Shown here: positions 9,701 to 18,848 of the stretch, in pieces | Layout of the letters: each line of letters starts with the position of its first letter | Position numbering within the stretch: the first letter of the stretch is position 1 | Assembly: GCF_004959765.1 (NCBI RefSeq) | Contig: NZ_SJZD01000001.1 | Location: forward strand, 667,387 to 729,135 | Reading direction: 5' to 3' | Length of the DNA stretch: 61,749 nucleotides | From: Flavobacterium sp. H122 | GTDB taxonomy: Bacteria; Bacteroidota; Bacteroidia; Flavobacteriales; Flavobacteriaceae | The notes under the pieces: model-generated | The model's database searches: none | What the model saw: only the letters and a program-made list of their open reading frames with translations | Told to the model about the DNA's origin: nothing | Translations under genes and position numbers: made by a program

Positions 9701-11185
9701 AATATGAGCGGGCATTTGTATCGGACTTTATTAAATAAAACAGGCAACAGCTGTGATTTTTATTCCAACATTGTTAAACTGACTGTATATCCTAAACCTG
9801 TTTTAAATCAGGGTATAAGAATTGTACAATGTGATGATAATATTGATGGAATTTCAGCATTCAATTTAACAGTAAATAATTCAAAATTATCAGCCAACTT
9901 TGCTTCTGAAACATTTACTTATTTTACAGATCAAAACGGAGCTATAAATAATGACAGTGCTTTCTTAATCACCAACCCTTTAGCTTTTACCAATACAAAT
10001 CCTAATATGCAAACCATTTGGGTAAGAGCAGCCAACAGCAATAATTGTTTTGAAGTTATAAGTATCCAATTAATATCATCAACTTCAAATGCAATTTTAC
10101 AAAATACTCCTATCCCGGAATTACATCAATGTGATGATTATATAGACAATATCAACAATGATTATGATGGTATTTCCAGTTTTGATCTGACTCCAGTTAA
10201 ATCCATTATAGACGGATTACTCCCATCTACAAATTACACTTATAATTTCTATAAAAACTATAATGATTTCCTTCAGGAAACAGATGTTAACGGTAATTCA
10301 CTGGCTATTACAAATATTACAGATTATAGAAATACAGGTTATCCTGATTTACAGATTATTTGGGTTCGTTTAGAAGATTCCAACACAAACGACTGTGTAG
10401 GAAGTACAAGTTTTAAATTAGTTGTTGAAGCAAGGCCAAATATTGACACGAATACGAGCGGGGACTCAAATACACATATTTGTTCTGATGATCCTTCTGT
10501 ATACCAAACGCTGACATCCGGACTGCCTGCAAATGAAAATCCAAATGATTATACTTATGAATGGTCTAAAAACGGAACACCACTTTCATACACTACAGAA
10601 TCTATAAGTGTAAATCAGGAAGGTGACTACAAAGTCGTCGTTTCCTATATTACCGGTTTAAAATGCTCAAGAGAACGTAATATTAAAGTTGAGATTTCAA
10701 ATGCCGCACAATTGGCTGGTACACCGGTCGTAAAAGATTTAGTTGAAAACAATTCCATTACACTTACAGTTACCGGCGATGGAAACTATGTTTTTGCATT
10801 GGACGATCAATTTGCTTCAACTCATCCAACAGGCTATTTTGAAAATCTGACTCCGGGATTACATACGGTTTATGTTTTGGATTTATATGGATGCAGTGTA
10901 CTAAAAGTACCTTTTTCGATTGTTGGTTTTCCTAAATATTTTACGCCTAACGGGGATGGATACCATGATAATTGGAACATAATTGGTGCAGATACAGCTT
11001 TTAATGCTGATACCAAAATTTTAATTTTCGACCGGTTTGGCAAATTAATAAAAGAAATAAACCCGTTAAGTCCAGGCTGGGATGGTACTTTTTCAGGAAA
11101 ACAGCTCCCATCTGACGATTACTGGTTTACTGCACAATTTAAAGACGGACGAAATGTTAAAGGACATTTTTCATTAAAAAGATAA
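6779..11185 (+). CDS. Large multidomain surface protein with T9SS type-B sorting domain
   Basis: A 1468-residue exported protein. A signal peptide (ending LSLNLSAQ) precedes about 450 residues resembling the N-terminal domain of IgGFc-binding proteins, then an Ig-like segment. Asp-rich thrombospondin type-3-like calcium-binding repeats (DNDNDGI, DSDNDGISD, DSDTDGIK) occur in two blocks, around 550-570 and 755-860. More Ig-like modules follow, then a type-B sorting domain (FTPNGDGYHDNW ... HFSLKR). The ATG at 6779 is chosen; an in-frame TTG at 6755 lies inside the -7 element TAACTTTG. Paired with the gene before it. Likely a cell-surface adhesin or matrix protein exported by T9SS; the ligand is unknown. 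Confidence 0.88.
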   Translation: MKIKLLIFLSLISLNLSAQFSKTHYLPPVSNTEAYNTLEQVLLISCPSTSNVNYKIIQLGGSVITGTVSRDNPSEIIIGSGSNTQLLASGNDVGIILKNKGFVVEADDLIYVTVRVAVTNHAGGLVSKGLAALGDEFRIGGFLNTNVINDARHYTFASVLATENNTVVNFSGIKSGTNLYNNSNGSTPFSVTLNSGESYIIATSGDSNSVPDGLIGALITSNKPIAVNCGSYGGSNGPSVNSSDIGFDQIVSAGDNYNKIGNEYIFIKGAGIDSVERPLIIAHENNTDVYINGNPTPIITLNAGEYIAFDGSNFSAEGNLYVRSTKNVFAYQGIAGSPNEANQNMHFLPPLSCQTPKSINNIPKINSIGSNSGYNGTVCIVTKTGANLNFILNGASYTLATLPSAGVIANGPYNVTGNPDYQTYTFVGLSGNVSVFSSESVYLSYYGSSGFATYGGFYSGFTFKPEISFNKVNITTDNCIPNVILNVNTISSFDSFEWSFNNNVISNASTNSYAPTAPGYYKVKAWISTCPTIDPLISDEIPVSSCAANFDGDSTNDNIDIDNDNDGILNCTESFGNQNINTAVSNGTIPLSTTTYIGSIITSPMTAAIPFTGNTDGTFVTEIPAGKQNFVAYQLDFGQPSNIGLEYPSVTAVSDLINANAEYVVNCDINKTITVLNPSNQLLIDTNYDGIFESGVTQFSSFEIRFRLNGSTPLASGTGTFQFFANGITTFKLTHKNLLDVAPNKSSFRIFAACVPKDSDNDGTADQLDTDSDNDGISDLIEAQNNSPASATNTDSNLNGLDNAFEPGFTPFDNDNDGIADYLDLDSDNDGISDSEEKTIDSDTDGIKNFRDLDSDADSCSDVKEAGFSDANLDGILGSTSPPAVNSNGMVTGFGGYTVPDPNYITAAPINITVQPIDIAQCLFENTGFSITTDAGTIQWQISTDNGTTWTNITDNTTYNGSNSAALNISNIQLNMSGHLYRTLLNKTGNSCDFYSNIVKLTVYPKPVLNQGIRIVQCDDNIDGISAFNLTVNNSKLSANFASETFTYFTDQNGAINNDSAFLITNPLAFTNTNPNMQTIWVRAANSNNCFEVISIQLISSTSNAILQNTPIPELHQCDDYIDNINNDYDGISSFDLTPVKSIIDGLLPSTNYTYNFYKNYNDFLQETDVNGNSLAITNITDYRNTGYPDLQIIWVRLEDSNTNDCVGSTSFKLVVEARPNIDTNTSGDSNTHICSDDPSVYQTLTSGLPANENPNDYTYEWSKNGTPLSYTTESISVNQEGDYKVVVSYITGLKCSRERNIKVEISNAAQLAGTPVVKDLVENNSITLTVTGDGNYVFALDDQFASTHPTGYFENLTPGLHTVYVLDLYGCSVLKVPFSIVGFPKYFTPNGDGYHDNWNIIGADTAFNADTKILIFDRFGKLIKEINPLSPGWDGTFSGKQLPSDDYWFTAQFKDGRNVKGHFSLKR

Positions 11186-11187
11186 AA

Positions 11188-11224
11188 ACAAAGCCCCGGA
11201 TTTAAAATCCGGGGCTTTGTTTTT
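11188..11224. terminator. Bidirectional terminator
   Basis: Perfect 15-bp inverted repeat CAAAGCCCCGGATTT / AAATCCGGGGCTTTG (11189-11203 and 11205-11219) flanked by A-rich and T-rich tracts. It serves both the T9SS gene and the convergent cyclophilin gene. Confidence 0.9.
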
Positions 11225-11843
11225 ATTTAAGAATTATAACTTTTTTAATTGAATCCAGTTTAGGAAATTTTTTAAGAAATGCTCTCCTGTTTACAGCCAA
11301 AGAATCATATACTTTCATCGTCTCATTACTGTAACCGGAATATAATTTTTCAACTACATCCATTCCTTTTGTTACTTTTCCCAACGGCGGAAAACCTTTT
11401 ACCTTATTATAAAAAACAGTATCCAATCGTTTGTTGTCTTTTAAATTGATAAACAAATGATTCTTTCTGGAATTCAAGCCTGCCCTTGCATAACTTATAG
11501 TTCCTTTTGTGTTACTGCCTTTTACGGGCTCGTCTTCCACTTTATACCTGTCCCAATTGTTTGCGGTAGCAGTGGAATCCATATGCCCAAACTGTGCCAC
11601 AAAATTGGGGACCACCCTGTAAAAAACAACATTATCGTAAAACCTGTGTTTGATTTGCTGATAAACCCTGTCAACTGCTTTAGGTGATAAATCCCTGCTA
11701 AACTCAATTTCAAAATCTCCTTGCGATGTTTCAAATCTTGCCTGAAAGGTCGCCGGCGACTTTTCCTCCATCCATTTTGGATTAAAAGTTGTTTTGCTGC
11801 ATCCTATCAAAAAAACAGAAGCAATGATAATTGATTTTTTCAT
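11223..11843 (-). CDS. Cyclophilin-type peptidyl-prolyl isomerase, lipoprotein
   Basis: A 206-residue protein with a lipoprotein signal (VFLIGC, Cys about residue 15) and a cyclophilin-like domain: FETSQGDFEIEFSRDLSPKAVD, FYDNVVFYRVVPNFVAQFGHMD, then a Gly-rich loop region. Cyclophilins isomerise X-Pro bonds; here the enzyme would be anchored facing the periplasm and assist envelope protein folding. The canonical F-Q-G-G motif reads AQFGHMD, so catalytic strength is uncertain. The ATG at 11843 is used rather than the TTG one codon upstream. The start lies three bases after the fabH-like stop, so the two are probably cotranscribed. Confidence 0.85.
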   Translation of the reverse strand: MKKSIIIASVFLIGCSKTTFNPKWMEEKSPATFQARFETSQGDFEIEFSRDLSPKAVDRVYQQIKHRFYDNVVFYRVVPNFVAQFGHMDSTATANNWDRYKVEDEPVKGSNTKGTISYARAGLNSRKNHLFINLKDNKRLDTVFYNKVKGFPPLGKVTKGMDVVEKLYSGYSNETMKVYDSLAVNRRAFLKKFPKLDSIKKVIILK

Positions 11844-11846
11844 CAA

Positions 11847-12854
11847 TTACCATTTAATGATTGCGCTTCCCCAGGTAAATCCGGAGCCAAATGCAGCCAA
11901 CACAACTGTATCTCCTTCTTTAATTTTCCCTTGTTCCCAGGCTTCTGTTAAAGCAATAGGAATAGAAGCCGCTGTGGTATTACCATACTCCATGATGTTA
12001 TTGTACACCTGATCATCGGTTAGTTTAAATTTCTGCTGGATAAACTGTGAAATTCTCAAATTAGCCTGATGCGGGATCAACATATCAATATCAGAAACTT
12101 CCAAATTATTAACCTGCAATCCTTCCATGATTACTTCACTGAAACGGACAACTGCATTTTTAAATACAAACTGACCGTTCATATGAGGATAATAACTTTC
12201 ATCATCAGGATCATTGTCTTTCAAAATATCCAAAACCCATCGTTTTCCCATACCTGGTGCAATTAATGCTAATTCTTCAGCATATTGTCCTTCAGAATGT
12301 AAATGGGTTGATAAAATTCCTTTTGTTGTATCTTCTTCTCTCGAAATGATTGCCGCTCCGGCACCATCACCAAAAATTACAGAAACCCCACGGCCTCGTG
12401 TGGTAAAATCCAGTCCTCTTGAGTGTACCTCTGAACCAATAATCAAAATGTTTTTATACATTCCTGTTTTAATATACTGGTCTGCAATAGAAAGTGCATA
12501 TACGAAACCTGAACATTGATTACGAACATCCAATGCTCCTACTGTTTTTAATCCTAAATCTCTTTGAACTAAAACGCCGGGCCCAGGAAAATAATAATCA
12601 GGACTTAATGTTGCAAAAATGATGAAGTCTATATCATTTTTATCAATTCCTGCCCGCTCTATAGCTACTTTTGCCGCTTTAACCCCCATTGAGGTGGTTG
12701 TGTCTTCAGAAGTATTTACGTGTCTTCTTTGTTTAATTCCGGTACGTTCCTGAATCCATTCATCATTGGTATCCATTATTTTGGACAAATCGTCATTTGT
12801 CACCACATTATCAGGCACATAATATCCTAAACCTGTAATTTTAGAATGATACAT
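11847..12854 (-). CDS. fabH: Beta-ketoacyl-ACP synthase III family protein
   Basis: A 335-residue condensing enzyme with the full FabH catalytic triad in view: Cys114 (RNQCSGF), His262 (IPHQANLR) and Asn292 (YGNTTAAS). FabH condenses acetyl-CoA with malonyl-ACP to start fatty-acid synthesis; in Flavobacteria, branched starters are expected. No other fab gene is near: the usual plsX/rpmF neighbours are absent and the downstream partner is a cyclophilin lipoprotein. It may therefore be a second, specialised KAS III paralogue, which a genome-wide comparison would settle. A good promoter is visible upstream. Confidence 0.93.
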   Translation of the reverse strand: MYHSKITGLGYYVPDNVVTNDDLSKIMDTNDEWIQERTGIKQRRHVNTSEDTTTSMGVKAAKVAIERAGIDKNDIDFIIFATLSPDYYFPGPGVLVQRDLGLKTVGALDVRNQCSGFVYALSIADQYIKTGMYKNILIIGSEVHSRGLDFTTRGRGVSVIFGDGAGAAIISREEDTTKGILSTHLHSEGQYAEELALIAPGMGKRWVLDILKDNDPDDESYYPHMNGQFVFKNAVVRFSEVIMEGLQVNNLEVSDIDMLIPHQANLRISQFIQQKFKLTDDQVYNNIMEYGNTTAASIPIALTEAWEQGKIKEGDTVVLAAFGSGFTWGSAIIKW

Positions 12855-12883
12855 ATTTTAAATTTTAGTTAAAAATCGGTTTG

Positions 12884-12913
12884 CAAATTTACGTTTACTG
12901 TAAAAATTAACAA
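12884..12913 (-). promoter_or_regulatory. Promoter of the fabH-like gene
   Basis: Minus-strand TAAATTTG (12891 down to 12884) with TTG 19 bp upstream (12913-12911): a full match to the Bacteroidota consensus. Leader of about 25 nt. Confidence 0.7.
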
Positions 12914-12988
12914 TACAAATTAGGTAAATTTTCTGAATTGGCAATTTTAATTTGATTAAGTTTCCTTTATTTTGCAAAAACTTCAAAA

Positions 12989-13762
12989 ATGGACTATATC
13001 ATAATATGCCTGGCTTCTTTATTGGGAGCAGGACTTACTTTATTCTCAGGATTTGGATTAGGCACTATCCTGTTACCTGTTTTTGGTATATTCTTTCCTA
13101 TAGAAATAGCTGTGGTTCTGACCGCTTTGGTACATTTTTCAAACAACTTGTTCAAACTTTTTCTTTTTGGCAGAAATGCGGATAAAAATGTCGTACTTAA
13201 ATTTGGTCTGCCTGCCATTGCATTTGCTTTTATAGGCGCGTATGCCTTAAATTTAATAAGTGATTCAAATCCACTGTATGAATACACCTTTAATGATAAA
13301 AAATATGAAATCACCCTTTTAAAACTCATCATAGGCATACTTTTAATAGTTTTTTCACTTTTTGAATTTATACCAAAGCTTAAAAACCTGGAATTTGACA
13401 AGAAATATTTATCCGCAGGAGGTGTTTTAAGCGGTTTCTTTGGCGGTATTTCAGGTCATCAAGGAGCTTTACGCAGTGTTTTTTTGGTGAGAGCCGGGTT
13501 AACTAAAGAAGGTTTTATCGCCACAGGGGTTGTTATCGCATGTCTGGTAGATATATCAAGGCTTACTGTTTATATACCAAAAATAGTTAATAACGAAGTG
13601 GATTTAGATTTCAAATTAGTTTCACTTGCAACGCTTGCAGCCTTTTCCGGCGTCTATTTTGGCAATAAATTACTTAAGAAAACTACGTTCAAAACCATAC
13701 AAAACATAGTTGCCATCCTGCTTTTAGCTTATGGCTTATTGTTAATTTGCGGAATTATCTAA
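12989..13762 (+). CDS. TSUP-family (TauE/SafE) sulfite/sulfonate-exporter-like permease
   Basis: A 257-residue integral membrane protein with about eight hydrophobic segments in two repeated halves. It shows the N-terminal pattern GAGLTLFSGFGLGTILLP and the second-half GGVLSGFFGGISGHQGA typical of the TauE/SafE (TSUP) family. These carriers move sulfur-containing or organic anions across the inner membrane; the substrate cannot be told from sequence. It stands alone, divergent from fabH across 134 bp. A near-consensus -7 box (TTATTTTG) lies just upstream. A GTG/TTG start further upstream in another frame is not supported. Confidence 0.85.
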   Translation: MDYIIICLASLLGAGLTLFSGFGLGTILLPVFGIFFPIEIAVVLTALVHFSNNLFKLFLFGRNADKNVVLKFGLPAIAFAFIGAYALNLISDSNPLYEYTFNDKKYEITLLKLIIGILLIVFSLFEFIPKLKNLEFDKKYLSAGGVLSGFFGGISGHQGALRSVFLVRAGLTKEGFIATGVVIACLVDISRLTVYIPKIVNNEVDLDFKLVSLATLAAFSGVYFGNKLLKKTTFKTIQNIVAILLLAYGLLLICGII

Positions 13763-13827
13763 AAAAATGTTAAGAAAATTTTTCGTTAAAAAGGGAAGTG
13801 TATTTTTACGCAAATAAACCTTAACAA

Positions 13828-16242
13828 ATGAACAAAGTCTTTTTATCAGTCTGTTTTTTACTATCAGGCTACATTGGTATTTCCCAGGAAAACCTAACAT
13901 ATCAAAAACCTTCCAAAGAAATTTTAGAACTGGCCGATTATCAGGCAACCCCATCGGTTTTAATGGACACCAAAAAAACATGGATGGTTTTAACTTATAA
14001 AAACACTTACAAATCATTAGATGATCTGAATCAGGATGAAATGCGTTTGGGAGGCTTAAGAATAAATCCTAAAACCAATATCTCAAGCACATTGACATAT
14101 GTCAACAATCTTAAGGTTAGAAAAATTAAAGATAAAAACGAGGTGCAAGTCAGCGGCCTGCCCGAAAACCCTAAAATCGCCTATCTGAACTGGTCGCCGG
14201 ACGAAACTAAAATAGCTTTTACCAACACTACATCAAACGGTGTGGAATTGTGGGTACTGGATATTGCATCGGCAACAGCAAAAAAACTGACAGAGGCCAA
14301 TCTTAATGCCAATATCGGAACTCCTTACAACTGGTACAGAGACAGTAAAAGTATTTTGGTAAAATCATTGCTGAAAAACAAACCCGATTTAATTGACAAT
14401 AAAAAAGATTTACCTTCAGGACCAACTGTTTCAAATTCAGACGGGAAAGCATCACAAAACAGGACTTTTCAGGATTTGCTTAAAAACAAGGCTGACGAAA
14501 TCAATTTTGAAAACTTAATCAAATCGGAATATTACAAAGTAACACTGGACGGAACCTCATCACTGTTTAAAAAGGCAGATTTATATATGAGTGAATCATT
14601 TTCTCCGGATGGCAATTATCTTTTGGTTAATACAATTCAAAAACCGTTTTCATACATAGTTCCTTTTAACCGTTTCCCGATAAAAACCATCGTTTATGAC
14701 AAAACTGGCAATGAAGTGAAAGTAATTAACGAGTCTCCCTTAAACGAAATTATGCCTAAAGGTTTTATGGCGGTTAAAAAAGGGAAACGCAATATTTCCT
14801 GGAGAAATGACGAACCGTCAACAGTTACATTTGTGGAAGCTTTAGATGGCGGAGATCCTGCGAATAAAGTTGATTTCAGAGACGAGCTTTTTGTTTGGAA
14901 AGTACCTTTTGCAGAAAATGCAAAATCTGTTTTAAAGATTCCTCAAAGAGTATCAGGAATTATCTGGGGCAACAATTCAACAGCTGTTGCCTATGACAAT
15001 TGGTATGATACCCGTAACACAAAAACATATTTATTCAACCCTTCCAATCCTTCAGAAGCCCCAAAAGTTATTTCTGACAGAAACTCACAGGATGTATATT
15101 CTGATCCGGGTGATTTTGAAACCAGAAAAAATGAATACGGCCGTTATGTATTGGCTATAGAAAGCAACAGCCTGTATTTAATCGGCAAAGGCTTTACAAA
15201 AGAAGGGCAATTTCCTTTTATTGACGAATTCAGTTTAAGCACTTTAAAATCGAAACGTTTATACCAATCTGCTTATAAAGACAAAAAAGAAGACATTCAG
15301 TCTATTGAAGATTTCAAAAAAGGAGATGTGTTGGTTAGAATTGAATCTAAAACAGAATTCCCTAATTACTATTTCAGAAATATAAAATCCAAAGACAAAC
15401 TGACACCGGTAACCTCTTTTAAAAACCCTTTTGAAAGCATTAAAAATGTTCATAAGGAAGTAATCAAATACAAGCGTAAAGATGGTGTGGAACTTTCAGG
15501 AACTTTGTATTTACCTGCCAATTATGACCGAAATGCAAAGAAAGAAAAACTGCCTTTATTAGTATGGGCTTATCCTACAGAGTATAAAGACAAAAACTCG
15601 GCCGGACAGACTACACAAAATCCAAACGAGTTTACATTCCCTTATTACGGCTCTTTTGTGTATTGGGTTACCAAAGGGTATGCGGTACTTGATGATGCTT
15701 CTTTCCCTATTATAGGAGAAGGTACAACTGAACCGAACGATACTTTTATCAGCCAGCTTGTTGCCAATGGAGAAGCTGCTATAGATGCTGTAAATAAATT
15801 AGGATATATTAACCCTAAGAAAGTTGCCGTTGGCGGACATTCATACGGTGCTTTTATGACCGCTAATTTATTGACTCATTCGAATTTATTTGCCTGCGGA
15901 ATTGCACGAAGCGGTGCTTACAACCGTACATTGACTCCGTTTGGATTCCAAAGCGAGCAGCGTAATTACTGGGAAGCTCAAAAAGTTTACAATGAGATGT
16001 CTCCGTTTATGAATGCCGAAAAAATGAAAACGCCAATGCTGTTGGTTCACGGAGAGGCAGACAACAATCCGGGCACATTTACATTACAGACTGAACGCTA
16101 TTTTCAGGCTCTAAAAGGTCTGGGCGCTCCTGTGAGAATGGTTCTTTTACCAAAAGAATCACATGGTTATGCCGCAAAAGAAAACATTTTTCATTTATTG
16201 TGGGAACAAGATCAGTTTTTAGAAAAACATCTTAAAAATTAA
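13828..16242 (+). CDS. S9-family serine peptidase (prolyl oligopeptidase / glutamyl endopeptidase type)
   Basis: An 804-residue exported peptidase: signal peptide (ending YIGISQ), an N-terminal beta-propeller-like region (about 30-540) and a C-terminal alpha/beta-hydrolase domain. The catalytic triad is readable as Ser672 (GGHSYGAF), Asp745 (HGEADNN) and His779 (KESHGYA). The layout resembles bacterial and plant-chloroplast glutamyl endopeptidases of the S9D group better than classical prolyl oligopeptidase. It probably degrades oligopeptides in the periplasm or outside the cell. A TATTTTTA near-match to the -7 element lies just before the start. Monocistronic, closed by a hairpin at 16302. 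Confidence 0.9.
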   Translation: MNKVFLSVCFLLSGYIGISQENLTYQKPSKEILELADYQATPSVLMDTKKTWMVLTYKNTYKSLDDLNQDEMRLGGLRINPKTNISSTLTYVNNLKVRKIKDKNEVQVSGLPENPKIAYLNWSPDETKIAFTNTTSNGVELWVLDIASATAKKLTEANLNANIGTPYNWYRDSKSILVKSLLKNKPDLIDNKKDLPSGPTVSNSDGKASQNRTFQDLLKNKADEINFENLIKSEYYKVTLDGTSSLFKKADLYMSESFSPDGNYLLVNTIQKPFSYIVPFNRFPIKTIVYDKTGNEVKVINESPLNEIMPKGFMAVKKGKRNISWRNDEPSTVTFVEALDGGDPANKVDFRDELFVWKVPFAENAKSVLKIPQRVSGIIWGNNSTAVAYDNWYDTRNTKTYLFNPSNPSEAPKVISDRNSQDVYSDPGDFETRKNEYGRYVLAIESNSLYLIGKGFTKEGQFPFIDEFSLSTLKSKRLYQSAYKDKKEDIQSIEDFKKGDVLVRIESKTEFPNYYFRNIKSKDKLTPVTSFKNPFESIKNVHKEVIKYKRKDGVELSGTLYLPANYDRNAKKEKLPLLVWAYPTEYKDKNSAGQTTQNPNEFTFPYYGSFVYWVTKGYAVLDDASFPIIGEGTTEPNDTFISQLVANGEAAIDAVNKLGYINPKKVAVGGHSYGAFMTANLLTHSNLFACGIARSGAYNRTLTPFGFQSEQRNYWEAQKVYNEMSPFMNAEKMKTPMLLVHGEADNNPGTFTLQTERYFQALKGLGAPVRMVLLPKESHGYAAKENIFHLLWEQDQFLEKHLKN

Positions 16243-16301
16243 ATAAAACATAAAATTGAATTTTAAACTCACAAAAGCAAAATTCTGTTATACAATAAAT
16301 C

Positions 16302-16330
16302 AGCCCCGGAAATTCCAGGGCTTTTCATTT
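16302..16330 (+). terminator. Terminator after the S9 peptidase gene
   Basis: Inverted repeat AGCCCCGGAA / TTCCAGGGCT with one mismatch, followed by TTTTCATTTTT. Confidence 0.75.
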
Positions 16331-16471
16331 TTATAAAACATTCAAAAATGCCGATTATAAAAAAATCATTCGTTGTTTTTTCCAATTCTGCAATGCAGCT
16401 TTACTGAAATTATCATTTTCTTAAATCTATTCTTTACAGTGATTTACCCATCATATTTAGACTGATTTTCT

Positions 16472-16479
16472 TATATTTG
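16472..16479 (+). promoter_or_regulatory. -7 element upstream of icd
   Basis: TATATTTG, an exact TAnnTTTG match, 31 bases before the icd ATG. No TTG at -33 (TTTA is found there). Confidence 0.5.
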
Positions 16480-16495
16480 TTCCTCGAAAAAATAA

Positions 16496-18733
<2,238 letters not shown>

Positions 18734-18751
18734 TACTATCGATCAATATTT

Positions 18752-18785
18752 TAAAAGGCTATCCGTTTGGGTAGCCTTTTTTATT
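18752..18785 (+). terminator. Terminator after icd
   Basis: Hairpin AAAAGGCTA ... TAGCCTTTTTT with a run of Ts. Confidence 0.85.
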
Positions 18786-18848
18786 AACTTCTCTTTAACA
18801 CTTGTTACTTACAAATTACCGAATTTTACAGCAACAAATTTACTTATA

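Noticed and set aside
11794..12519. Plus-strand frames over the fabH-like gene
   Set aside because: fabH has the full catalytic triad and promoter on the opposite strand; these show no signal.
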